A stretch of DNA of 37,374 bases. It comes from Anaeromyxobacter oryzisoli. GTDB lineage: Bacteria; Myxococcota; Myxococcia; Myxococcales; Anaeromyxobacteraceae. Positions 1-6,926 of this stretch are shown here, piece by piece. The position numbers and the translations under genes were made by a program. The notes below the pieces were generated by a model. It ran no database searches, was not told where the DNA came from, and was given only the letters and a program-made list of their open reading frames with translations. The DNA lies in contig NZ_JALCZA010000045.1 of the NCBI RefSeq assembly GCF_022690765.1, positions 1 to 37,374 of the forward strand. The letters are read 5' to 3'. The number at the start of each line of letters is the position of its first letter. Within the stretch, counting starts at the first letter, position 1.

Positions 1-42
1 CTGCAAAACCCGTATTCGGCGGTTCGAATCCGCCCGGTGCCT
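1..42 (+). tRNA. tRNA-Cys(GCA), 3' half (gene continues upstream of the window)
   Basis: Positions 1-7 are a seven-base anticodon loop with anticodon GCA, 8-12 the 3' side of the anticodon stem, 13-17 the variable loop, 18-22 and 30-34 a perfect five-pair T stem around TTCGAAT, 35-41 the 3' acceptor strand and 42 the discriminator T, a known tRNA-Cys identity base. The 5' half must lie just outside the window. In the lysogen the functional tRNA gene would be completed by this copy, so insertion is presumably silent for the host. CCA is not encoded. Confidence 0.9.
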
Positions 43-43
43 C
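1..43 (+). repeat. attL core: 43-bp direct repeat
   Basis: Identical to 37332-37374. The repeat starts at the first base of the tRNA-Cys anticodon loop and ends just past the acceptor stem, the usual layout for tyrosine integrases that use tRNA genes. The adjacent integrase gene and a window that begins and ends exactly on the repeat show that the window is one complete prophage. Confidence 0.96.
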
Positions 44-53
44 TCGGAAACAC

Positions 54-93
54 AGGGGAATTCGGCGAAAGCTGGATTCCCCTTCTTCTTCTC
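54..93 (+). terminator. Rho-independent terminator behind tRNA-Cys
   Basis: Bases 54-66 pair with 71-83 (eight Watson-Crick pairs at the base, then a mix with G-T wobbles) around a GAAA tetraloop, followed by the T-rich run TCTTCTTCTC. It follows the tRNA end by 11 bases and lies inside the phage, so the phage supplies the transcription stop for the tRNA it restores and separates it from the integrase gene. Confidence 0.8.
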
Positions 94-142
94 ATTCCCA
101 CGCCATTACCACCCACCGGGCGCGCCGCGGTAGAACGAGCGC

Positions 143-1177
143 ATGCCCTGGGTCGGTCCCTGGCGCGGCGGGCGCGTGTGGCAGGAGGCGGATGGGACCC
201 GCGTCTACTACATCCGCCGGAAGATCTCCGGTCGGACGTACGAGGTCTCCACCCGCTGTACGAACGAGCGCTCCGCGCTCGAGCACCTCGAGCGGTTCGA
301 GCGCGATCCGGATGGTTACGACCCGGGTACCGCCCTCGCCGGAGAGCCGATCCTCCTCTCGACCAAGCTCGCGCTCGATTTCCTCCGCTGGTCACGTGAC
401 GGGAAGGGGAACAGTGGCGAGTGGGTTGGGAAGCAGCGTTCGTACCTTGCGTGGTGGCAGGAACGGATCGGCGCGAAGGATCTTCGCCGCATCACGCTCG
501 GCGGCGATCTCGTGCCGGCATTGGATGGGGCGCCCGGGCGGAAGCAGCGGATCGAGGTCGTGAAGGCGTTCTACGCCTGGCTTCGTGAGGAGCGGCACGT
601 GCTCCGTTCGGCGGAGGATCCGACGCTCGACCTTGCGGTGCCCCAGGGGCGGCCCGAGCAGTGGAAGACGCCGAAGGCGATCCCCGTCGCTGACCACCGG
701 AAGGTGATGGCGAAGGTCGCAGCCGAGTGGCGGCCGCACCTCCTGGTGCTCGCTGGCACCGGGTGGCACGTCGCCGAGCTGCAGCGGTTCGCCGCCTCCG
801 GCGCCGTCGGGCCGCTACCCAAGAGCGCGCGGCGCGTCCACGGCGCGGCCGCAGTGCTCACCTGCCCGCGGCGGAAGAGCGGCGAGGTGCAACGGACGGC
901 GGTGTCGAAGGACGTCGCGGCCGCGGCGCGGAAGGTGCTCAAGCGCGGGGCGTTCCAGAAGAAACCGTTCTACCTGGCCGTCGCGGCGGCGTGCACCGCG
1001 ACGAAGGTGACGAAGTTCGAGCCTGGCCAGTATCGGCACTCGGTGGCGACGTGGGCGATCGAGCGTGGCGACGATCCGGCGGCGGTCGCGGCGTTCCTGG
1101 GCCACAAGTCGCCCGCGACGACGCGACGCTTCTACGCGACGCTCGCGGTCGCGCCGAAGGTGCGGACGCTCGCGTAA
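143..1177 (+). CDS. int: Tyrosine-family site-specific integrase with divergent active site
   Basis: 344 aa. Catalyses integration and excision at tRNA-Cys. The N-terminal part (about residues 1-70) looks like an arm-binding domain rich in Arg and aromatic residues, 75-160 like a SAM-like core-binding domain and 185-340 like the catalytic domain. Visible catalytic features are R298 in YRHSVAT, H321 in FLGHKS and the nucleophile Y331 in RRFYA, ten residues after H321 as usual. Two canonical residues are replaced: the first Arg (TGxRxxE) is H209 in TGWHVAEL, and the His of HxxR is G295 in GQYR. It lies beside attL, in the tRNA direction, 49 bases after the terminator tail. No strong ribosome site precedes the ATG, so the start is moderately certain. 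The family call is strong; full activity is not assured. Confidence 0.92.
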   Translation: MPWVGPWRGGRVWQEADGTRVYYIRRKISGRTYEVSTRCTNERSALEHLERFERDPDGYDPGTALAGEPILLSTKLALDFLRWSRDGKGNSGEWVGKQRSYLAWWQERIGAKDLRRITLGGDLVPALDGAPGRKQRIEVVKAFYAWLREERHVLRSAEDPTLDLAVPQGRPEQWKTPKAIPVADHRKVMAKVAAEWRPHLLVLAGTGWHVAELQRFAASGAVGPLPKSARRVHGAAAVLTCPRRKSGEVQRTAVSKDVAAAARKVLKRGAFQKKPFYLAVAAACTATKVTKFEPGQYRHSVATWAIERGDDPAAVAAFLGHKSPATTRRFYATLAVAPKVRTLA

Positions 1178-1191
1178 CAAAGATTACTTAC

Positions 1192-1221
1192 TTGACTTAC
1201 TGTGACGGCCCCAAAGATGAT
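1192..1221 (+). promoter_or_regulatory. Candidate sigma70-like promoter for the 2TM-GAF cargo gene
   Basis: TTGACT (1192-1197), an 18-base spacer and GATGAT (1216-1221) lie in an unusually AT-rich intergenic stretch, followed by a GGGGAGGGG ribosome site at about 1229-1237 and GTG at 1246. TTACT is repeated three times in the -35 region. This suggests that the cargo gene is transcribed independently of the integrase. Confidence 0.45.
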
Positions 1222-1245
1222 TCCGCCGGGGGAGGGGCCCGATCT

Positions 1246-1983
1246 GTGCTTCGGCTATTTTTTGGTTATCTTGCGAAGGCACTGCTGGTCGCGGTGCCGC
1301 TGCTGACGCCGCAGTTCGCATCCGTCCCGTACGTCCGGCAGATGGCGATCGTTGGTGGAGATGAGAAGAAGGCCGGTGCGTTGTTGTCGCTGGTGGTGTT
1401 GGGGTTAGTTTTCGTCTACGAGGCGGCGGAACGGGGTATCCCGCGTCTCGATGCCGCGCGGCTTCGTGACGATTACCTGAGGCAACTGGTGAAGAAGCTA
1501 CCTCCCGAGGTGGCGCGCCAGCTTCGCTTCAACGTGATGATCGCGCGCCGACGGTGGTACATGTTATTCATCGGACGGGAGTTCCAGTGGACCGCGAGTC
1601 GCGGCTTCGATCTGTGCCACCGCGACGTGAAGCTCTGGCTCGCTGCGTGGCAGGGTGTTTGCGGCGCGGCGTTCAGGGATCAGCAGGTGAAGTTCGTCGA
1701 CCTTCGAGGGGTGCCTCCTCTAGAAGCCTCCTGCTGGAAGTTCTGGCAGAACCCATTTCGGCTCTTCAAATGGCAACTGCAGCGGACACAACACGTCCAG
1801 GCCATCCTGAGCGTCCCCATGGTCCTGAAGAGAGGGGATGGCGGTAACCCGTCGTTCGTGAAGGTGGGTGTCATTAATGTCGATGCGGTCACGAACGACG
1901 GTGCGGAGTTCCTGGCGGCGAACTGGGAACAGATGAGGAAACCGCTACTCGAAGCCGGGGCATTACTCGGAGCGATCAGGTAA
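1246..1983 (+). CDS. Membrane protein: two TM segments plus GAF-like domain (cargo gene)
   Basis: 245 aa from GTG 1246, chosen for its strong purine-rich ribosome site; the open frame extends upstream only as a shadow of the integrase gene. Residues 4-24 and 43-60 are hydrophobic helices. The cytosolic remainder begins with a charged helix and then resembles a GAF sensor fold: residues about 90-105 hold RFNVMIARRRWYM, and near residue 200 ILSVPM is followed by VKVGVINVDAV, like the conserved GAF core strands. No catalytic motif is seen. It is less GC-rich than the phage backbone and has its own candidate promoter, as expected for a moron. A role in superinfection exclusion or ligand-gated membrane damage is inference. 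It may be coupled to the next small gene. Confidence 0.72.
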   Translation: MLRLFFGYLAKALLVAVPLLTPQFASVPYVRQMAIVGGDEKKAGALLSLVVLGLVFVYEAAERGIPRLDAARLRDDYLRQLVKKLPPEVARQLRFNVMIARRRWYMLFIGREFQWTASRGFDLCHRDVKLWLAAWQGVCGAAFRDQQVKFVDLRGVPPLEASCWKFWQNPFRLFKWQLQRTQHVQAILSVPMVLKRGDGGNPSFVKVGVINVDAVTNDGAEFLAANWEQMRKPLLEAGALLGAIR

Positions 1984-1984
1984 C

Positions 1985-2203
1985 ATGACCGTTGCACTAG
2001 CGGGAGATGACATGCGCGGCCGCGAGAAGGACTGGAAGAAGATCATCCACGTCGAGTCCCGCAGCATCAACATCGCCAACTTGCCGTCTGCCGGGAAGGT
2101 CGCACTGAACCCTCCGTCGTTCCCGCGCTTTGCGGGCGAGTCGGCGGAAGACGAACGCCTCCGAGTCCGAGAGCCGGACACGGACGACAAGTCTGGCAGC
2201 TGA
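1985..2203 (+). CDS. Small protein of unknown function, partner of the 2TM-GAF gene
   Basis: 72 aa. The ATG begins one base after the preceding stop, so translation is probably coupled. The protein is hydrophilic, with a basic segment (GREKDWKKI), the phrase VESRSINIANLPSAGK and an acidic C-terminal tail. No signal peptide, membrane helix or known domain was recognised. An internal ATG at 2012 could be the true start. Third positions are GC-rich, which supports coding. Pairing with the membrane GAF-like protein suggests a two-gene cassette, but its function is unknown. Confidence 0.5.
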   Translation: MTVALAGDDMRGREKDWKKIIHVESRSINIANLPSAGKVALNPPSFPRFAGESAEDERLRVREPDTDDKSGS

Positions 2204-2226
2204 CGCCACCCGGAACGTCCGGCGAG

Positions 2227-2394
2227 TTAGAGGTCGCGCACCGAGACGCTCCGAAGCTTCTCGGGATCCACCGAACCACGATCAAGAGCCCGCCGCCCGC
2301 GCGTCACGCGGCGCGCCCTCGGCTCCGCGCGCGGCACGCCGGCGGCGAGGGCGCGCTCGGCATGTCGAGCTTCTGCTCCGCTCAGCAGACGCAT
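2227..2394 (-). pseudogene. 3' remnant of a paralogue of the HTH excisionase-like gene at 3194-3559
   Basis: The reverse strand reads to TAA at 2227-2229 and its last 45 codons resemble the C-terminus of the protein at 3194-3559: both share LAAGVP-xAE, an Arg-rich stretch, RG-(S/T)-VDP-xx-LR and end in D(L/I). The DNA is identical for 20 bases at 2331-2350 and 3295-3314. The N-terminal HTH half has no counterpart; upstream codons look unrelated and run into the HNH gene's start region. A GTG- or ATG-started short protein (ATG at 2394) is possible, but a decayed or truncated copy is the simplest reading. The rest of 2204-2481 shows no other gene. Confidence 0.6.
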
Positions 2395-2481
2395 GACTGC
2401 CTGAAGAACACGCGCCCGCTTCCGGCCAGGCGGGCCGTCGGAGAGGTTACGGTATGCTCGCCTGTCCCTTCGAGGTGAACC

Positions 2482-3189
2482 GTGCCGAGGACGTGCTGGG
2501 CGAGGACGATCGGTGGATGCTCGGACAAGATCTCACGCGAGCACCTCGTGTCGCGGAGCATCTTCCCCGAAGGCGTCGCGGTGAAGGGACTGCCGTGGTG
2601 CCGAGACGAGGTGAAGATACTCGGGCCCGCGGCGTTGGTCGCTCGGAACCTGTGCACGACGCACAACTCGCAGCTCTCGCCGCTCGATAAGGCGGCAAGC
2701 GGGGCGTGGTGCGGACTCGCAGAGTTCGGCGAAGTCTCGCGAGTCAGGGCTGCGATCCCACGGAAGTGGGATCGCTATACCATCCGTGTCGATGGGCTAC
2801 TGCTTGAACGCTGGTGCCTCAAGGTAATGTGCAACCTGATGCCGCGTGCGCTCCCTCGACTCGGGGGATGGGAACCGCCCGGCGAGCTCGTAAACCGGAT
2901 CTTCGGGCGAGAGCCGCTGCCGAAAGGCGCAGGCGTCGCGCTGCTCGCGCGGCTCGGCGAGGAGCACTTCAATGACGCGCGTATCCAGTTCGAGGGCGTG
3001 GTCCGCGAACGGAGCCCGCTGGGCGCGAGGCTCCAATTTCGTGCGCTAGCACTTGCTGTTACATGGGACCGGCCGGTCCAGGAGTTCATAAGGCCTCACT
3101 CGAGCGCCGGCGTTGGTGAGGAGGCCGTGTTTCACATGATATCGTACCTTCACAAAGAGGCGAACGTCGAGCTCCGCTTTAGGTGGTAG
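2482..3189 (+). CDS. HNH-endonuclease-like protein
   Basis: 235 aa from GTG 2482, preceded by GAGG about five bases upstream; an in-frame GTG overlapping that site is not favoured. The first 70 residues carry an HNH/treble-clef-like signature: C5, C13, ISREHLVSRSIF with H21, then LCTTHNSQLSPLD with C58, H61 and N62. This is the arrangement of many small HNH nucleases where EH and C-x-x-HN bracket the metal site. The remaining 160 residues are not recognised and may bind the target. The gene lies between an intact HTH gene and a remnant of its paralogue, both on the opposite strand, suggesting a mobile or recently inserted cargo. Nuclease activity is inferred from the motif only. Confidence 0.65.
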   Translation: MPRTCWARTIGGCSDKISREHLVSRSIFPEGVAVKGLPWCRDEVKILGPAALVARNLCTTHNSQLSPLDKAASGAWCGLAEFGEVSRVRAAIPRKWDRYTIRVDGLLLERWCLKVMCNLMPRALPRLGGWEPPGELVNRIFGREPLPKGAGVALLARLGEEHFNDARIQFEGVVRERSPLGARLQFRALALAVTWDRPVQEFIRPHSSAGVGEEAVFHMISYLHKEANVELRFRW

Positions 3190-3193
3190 TGCG

Positions 3194-3559
3194 CTAGATG
3201 TCGTCCAGCTTCATCCTCCGGAGCGCGTCCGGATCTACCGTCCCGCGAGTCGCTTTCCGCGTCCTCGACGCTCTCCGCGTCTTCGCCTCCGCCTGCGGCA
3301 CGCCGGCGGCGAGGACGCGCTCGAGCTCGGAGCGCGGGATCCGCGGGCGGCCGCCGACGTCGACGGTCCGGAGCCGGCCGTCGCGGACGAGCTCCTCGAG
3401 CGTGGTGCCGCGATCGACGCCGAGCATCCTCGCGGCGGCGCGCTTCGAGAGCAGCTCCTTCGCGGCGCCCGTGCGCGGCGCGCGCCCGACGGCGCGCTCG
3501 ACCGCGCGCTCGATGAGGGCCTCGAGCTGGTCGGGCGTGGTGACGATGACGGCGCTCAT
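3194..3559 (-). CDS. HTH DNA-binding protein, excisionase/MerR-like
   Basis: 121 aa, last gene of the leftward early operon. Residues about 38-90 form a winged-helix HTH_17-like domain: LLSKRAAARMLGVDRG, a second helix with LEELVRDGRL, then RTVDVGGRPRIPRSELERVL, the wing and C-terminal helix typical of AlpA/Xis-like proteins. The N-terminus is an amphipathic helix and the C-terminal 35 residues are basic. Its start overlaps the stop of the upstream gene by four bases. The position nearest the integrase and the fold fit an excisionase or recombination directionality factor, which is inference. Confidence 0.75.
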   Translation of the reverse strand: MSAVIVTTPDQLEALIERAVERAVGRAPRTGAAKELLSKRAAARMLGVDRGTTLEELVRDGRLRTVDVGGRPRIPRSELERVLAAGVPQAEAKTRRASRTRKATRGTVDPDALRRMKLDDI

Positions 3560-4122
3560 CTCAGGTCCTCCGTGCTCGCCGGCGGCAGCAGACGCCCGGT
3601 GGAGACGGCCTCGGACAGCCGCGGCAGCACGACCTGCCCGAGCGTCAGCCCACTGGGCAGGACGATCCCGGCGAGGAACTCGCTCTCAAGCGTGGAGATC
3701 CCAGAGGCGACGGCTTCGAGCTTCGCCTTCAGGACGAGCACCAGGGCGCGCCAGCGTTGGCGGGTCGCCGCCTCGGCCTTCACCTTCGTCCCGACCTCCA
3801 CCTCGTGCGGCATCGGGACCTCAAGTCGGACCTCCCGCTCCCGACCATCGAGCTTCATCTTGGAGCCGACCACGACGACCTCGCGCTCGATCGTGTCCGG
3901 CGCGTTCCACGGGAAGCGTCCGCAGCGGCGCCGGCCGGTCGGATCGCACGGGTCGCGACGGGTCCCCTTGCACGTCGGGCAGTCGCTCGGGTGCGGGTAG
4001 GGCAGGGCGCGCCGCTCCCAGGCGTACGCGAATCCGCTCGCGCCGTAGCGAACCAGCGTCCGCTCGATCTCGGCGCGCGAGCGCTCCATCGGGACCGAGG
4101 TTCCCTGTGCGTACCTACCCAT
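3556..4122 (-). CDS. Conserved phage protein of unknown function
   Basis: 188 aa. The pattern resembles a protein common in phage early operons: MGRYAQGTSVPMERSRAEIERTL at the N-terminus, then a central stretch with ATRQRWRALVLVLKAKLEAV, then EFLAGIVLPSGLTLGQ near the C-terminus. Residues about 45-70 add CPTCKG and further Cys residues (DCPTC, DPC, RRRC), which could bind zinc. No enzymatic motif was seen. It overlaps the following gene by four bases and the preceding methyltransferase gene by eight, so it belongs to the same translationally coupled operon with the methyltransferase and recombination genes. Confidence 0.75.
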   Translation of the reverse strand: MGRYAQGTSVPMERSRAEIERTLVRYGASGFAYAWERRALPYPHPSDCPTCKGTRRDPCDPTGRRRCGRFPWNAPDTIEREVVVVGSKMKLDGREREVRLEVPMPHEVEVGTKVKAEAATRQRWRALVLVLKAKLEAVASGISTLESEFLAGIVLPSGLTLGQVVLPRLSEAVSTGRLLPPASTEDLR

Positions 4123-5755
4123 GAGCCACCTCCGGCATCTCGCGGACCTCCATCTCCTCGCGCGCCTTCCCGTCCCCGCGGGCCCAGATCCCCTCAGCGG
4201 AGAGGAACCATGTGCCGAGCGAGCCGGCGAGGAGCGCCTTCAGGATCGACTCGGCGATGGCGGTCGCTGCCTGGACCGGTACCGCGTTCCCGATGCGCTC
4301 GCCCCAGGACGCGGTGGAGCGCCCGGCGAGTCGAAGCGGCGCGCCGCGAACGCGCGCGGGCAGCCCCTGCAGCGCGGCGCGGTCGAGCAGGGTCATGGGC
4401 CGGTGCCACGTCCCGTCGGCGGCGACGATGACGGGGACGTCCTTCGGAGCGCGGCGCGGGTCGGCAACGGCGCACGTGCCGTTGTCGATGCGGCCGCCGG
4501 TGACCGTGGCCGCGGCCTCGTCCCAGCGCAGGACGCCGTAGGCGGTCGCTCGCGGGACGCACGTTGGACGGGGATCAGCCACGGAGCCAGGCCCGGTCCG
4601 GACGTTCAAAACGCCGCGCACCGTCGGCGATGGCTCGCTCCACGGGACGACGCCGAGGGCTCCGCGGTAAGGCGAGTGGTCGAGTGCCACGCGCGGATCG
4701 GCGACCGCGAAGCCCCCGTTGGTGCCGCTGCCCGCGACCGTGCGCGCGGGCTCCCACCATGGCCTGACATCGTACTTCGCGAAGACCTCGCGGCGCGCCT
4801 GGCCGGGTCGGACCGGCGAGAGGATGCGCGGGTCGGCGACGGCAGCAGTTCCGTTCGAGCCTGAGACGGAGGCCGATCCGGTGACCGCCGGGGTCGGCAT
4901 GTCCCAGCCGTTCACACGCATGAGGCCCGGGCGCCCCTTGAATGATGCGGCGCCCGCGGCGGTCTGCGCGAGCAGCGCCTCCGGGATCGATGCGGGCAGG
5001 TCGCGCCAGTCGCCGCCGGCGGGGATGAGAGCGAGGCGCACCCAGTTCAGCCACGAGATCTTCGGTAGGCGGTGGAGCTCGCCGGCGCCGGAGTCCTCGG
5101 GCAGAGGGAGTCGGCCGAGGACCTCGCCACAGCCCTTCACGCGCTGGAGCGGAGGCCGGTAGATGAACGCCGGCACGGCGGCCGGCCGGCGGGCGACGAG
5201 CAGGAACCGCCGGCGGTGCTGGCCGAGACCGCCGATCTCCCCGCAGTCGTGCGTCCCCTCGTGGAAGACGTAGCCGTAGCGCGCCAGGAGCTGCCGCACC
5301 TGGACGAGGAGCGGCGCGCCGCGGCTCATGATCCCGGGGACGTTCTCGACGATGATCGCCGACGGCGGCTCGGGCCACGTCTCGCAGATGAGGAAGAGTC
5401 CTTGGAGCACGAGACGGTTCAGGGCCTGGTACTTCTCGCGCTCAGCGCTCTTCGTCGGGAGGAGCCGGGAGAAGCCCTTGCACGGCGGGGACAGGAAGAC
5501 GCAGTCCGGCCGGCGCGCGCCGGCGAACGCGAGGAGCTCCGCCGGCGTGAGCGTCGCCATGTCGGCGCAGAGCGACGGCCCGTCGGCGAGCTGCTCGAAG
5601 TCGGTGCACGCCTCTGGGTCGATGTCGATCCCGCCGAGGTTCACGAACCGGGCCCGATCGCGGCCGAGCTGCGCCATCGCCTCGATGAACCCGCGCGCGC
5701 CGGCGCCGAGGCCGCAGAACGGGAACAGCACAGTGAAATCGCGCTTCTCGCTCAC
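4115..5755 (-). CDS. C5-cytosine DNA methyltransferase with repeated recognition-region modules
   Basis: 546 aa from GTG 5755, which overlaps the upstream stop (GTGA). Transfers methyl from SAM to cytosine C5. Motif I is FPFCGLGAGARGF (11-23), motif IV SPPCKGFS with catalytic C92, motif VI VENVPG (136-141), motif VIII GQHRRRFLLVA (178-188) and motif X RIGNAVPVQ (487-495). Between VIII and X, where the target-recognition domain lies, a module of about 25 residues recurs four times (284-310, 333-355, 371-396, 410-434), each with W-(D/E)-x, a TV-G step and the end VADPR. The last 35 residues are extra. No cognate restriction enzyme is adjacent, so it probably protects phage DNA from host restriction. 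Confidence 0.9.
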   Translation of the reverse strand: MSEKRDFTVLFPFCGLGAGARGFIEAMAQLGRDRARFVNLGGIDIDPEACTDFEQLADGPSLCADMATLTPAELLAFAGARRPDCVFLSPPCKGFSRLLPTKSAEREKYQALNRLVLQGLFLICETWPEPPSAIIVENVPGIMSRGAPLLVQVRQLLARYGYVFHEGTHDCGEIGGLGQHRRRFLLVARRPAAVPAFIYRPPLQRVKGCGEVLGRLPLPEDSGAGELHRLPKISWLNWVRLALIPAGGDWRDLPASIPEALLAQTAAGAASFKGRPGLMRVNGWDMPTPAVTGSASVSGSNGTAAVADPRILSPVRPGQARREVFAKYDVRPWWEPARTVAGSGTNGGFAVADPRVALDHSPYRGALGVVPWSEPSPTVRGVLNVRTGPGSVADPRPTCVPRATAYGVLRWDEAAATVTGGRIDNGTCAVADPRRAPKDVPVIVAADGTWHRPMTLLDRAALQGLPARVRGAPLRLAGRSTASWGERIGNAVPVQAATAIAESILKALLAGSLGTWFLSAEGIWARGDGKAREEMEVREMPEVAHG

Positions 5756-6309
5756 GCCGCCCTCCTCGCGCCCCCGCGCGCCGGCATCGAGAGACGCTCG
5801 ATCGGCCAGCCGAGCCGGATGCGCTGACGAATCGTCTGGTGCGGCACGCCGGCGAGCCTCGCGATCTCGGCGATCGTGTGGCCGCCGACTTTCTGCGCTC
5901 GAGCGATCTCGCGCTCCGCCGACGCGCGTGCCTTGCAGGCGTTGCACGGCCGGGCGCCGCGGGTGTCGAGGTGCGCGGTCTCGACGAGGTGCTCTCTCCC
6001 GCACGAGCAGCGCATTCGCCAGCACCGGCGCACCCGACCGTCGGCGCGGATCTGGTACTCCAGGGCGACGATGACGTTGCCGCCGACGTGCTCACCGACA
6101 CGGTTGTGGATCGCCTTTTCGTACCGGGGACGCGCGCCGAGGACGAGCAGCGGCTCCGGAGCGAGGCGGAGCGGGATCACCTCGAGCGCCTCGGCCGCCT
6201 CGCCGCGTCGGTCCCATGCGATGAAGCAGGCGGTGTGGACGTTGCCGAGGTCGCCGCCGGCGTCCAGTTCCAGAGCGGACATCGCGGCGTGGCAGAGCGA
6301 GCAGATCAT
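5752..6309 (-). CDS. Putative zinc-binding and HTH regulatory protein
   Basis: 185 aa from ATG 6309, preceded by GGAGG with suitable spacing. The N-terminus has MICSLC, a middle region has RCSCGREHLVE followed by RPCNACKARA, together a plausible zinc ribbon, and residues about 143-170 read IAEIARLAGVPHQTIRQRI, a clear helix-turn-helix. It is probably a DNA-binding regulator in the early operon. It overlaps its neighbours by four bases on both sides (ATGA, GTGA). Specific target unknown. Confidence 0.65.
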   Translation of the reverse strand: MICSLCHAAMSALELDAGGDLGNVHTACFIAWDRRGEAAEALEVIPLRLAPEPLLVLGARPRYEKAIHNRVGEHVGGNVIVALEYQIRADGRVRRCWRMRCSCGREHLVETAHLDTRGARPCNACKARASAEREIARAQKVGGHTIAEIARLAGVPHQTIRQRIRLGWPIERLSMPARGGARRAA

Positions 6310-6542
6310 CGTGATCCTCCTGTCACCTTCCGACGCGCCTTCAAGACCGCAGCCTCCAGCGTCGCCCCGAAGCACCACACCGCGCGCCCGTTGCCGCGCT
6401 GGAGCGTCACGCAGAACATGCCGTCGTCCTCCTGCTCCCACCCGCGGTACCGCCGGCCGAGGCGCCTCTCGAGCCAGTAGATCTCGGTCGCTGCGCGCGG
6501 CGTGATCTCCGCGGGCGGGAGTTGGGGGGCGAGGGCGGGCAT
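6306..6542 (-). CDS. Small hypothetical early protein
   Basis: 78 aa. The sequence has RRYRGWEQEDDGMFCVTLQ and GRAVWCFGATLEAAVLKARR, consistent with a small alpha/beta fold ending in a helix. Not recognised. It is coupled to both neighbours, overlapping the downstream start by four bases and starting right after the upstream stop. Confidence 0.6.
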   Translation of the reverse strand: MPALAPQLPPAEITPRAATEIYWLERRLGRRYRGWEQEDDGMFCVTLQRGNGRAVWCFGATLEAAVLKARRKVTGGSR

Positions 6543-6785
6543 CTACCGGGTCTCGCGCTCGCGCACCGACGGGATCTCGGCGCCGGGGATCTCCGTCTGC
6601 TCGGACTCCTTCCCGTCGAGGAGCATGCGGAGGCGGTAGGCGGCCTTCTGCAGCGTGGCGATCTCGCCCTTCCGCGCCTTCATCTCCTCCTTCAGGTCTG
6701 CGGTGAGGCCGTCGATCTGGGTCAACGTCTTGGTGAGCTCGCGCGAGTACCGGAGCTCGAGCTCGGGGGAGATCCTCTTCGCCAT
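6543..6785 (-). CDS. Small coiled-coil early protein
   Basis: 80 aa from ATG 6785, chosen because AAGGAGAA lies about eight bases upstream; the open frame extends further but without a good site. Residues 7-65 are almost entirely charged helix (LELRYSRELTKTLTQIDG, then KGEIATLQKAAYRLRMLL), a probable coiled coil. Function unknown. The 141 bases before it contain only a short hairpin (6890-6895 with 6905-6910). Confidence 0.6.
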   Translation of the reverse strand: MAKRISPELELRYSRELTKTLTQIDGLTADLKEEMKARKGEIATLQKAAYRLRMLLDGKESEQTEIPGAEIPSVRERETR

Positions 6786-6926
6786 GGACGTTCTCCTTGT
6801 TGGATGAGGAGCGGGGCCTGAGGGCGGCGCTCTCGCGGCCGAGCCTGCGGGGGGACAGGCCCGTTCCGACGCCGCCACCGGTCGCCGCGCCGGAGAGCAC
6901 CGCGCTCCGGCCCCGCTCCCGCTCCG

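Noticed and set aside
727-1245. Long open frame that would extend the GAF-like gene upstream through the integrase gene
   Set aside because: Before 1246 the translation is Arg/Ala-rich shadow of the integrase; the GTG at 1246 has a strong ribosome site and promoter.
4115-6309. Methyltransferase plus neighbouring Zn/HTH gene as a restriction-modification system
   Set aside because: The neighbour has an HTH and no nuclease motif; the methyltransferase is better read as a solitary phage enzyme.
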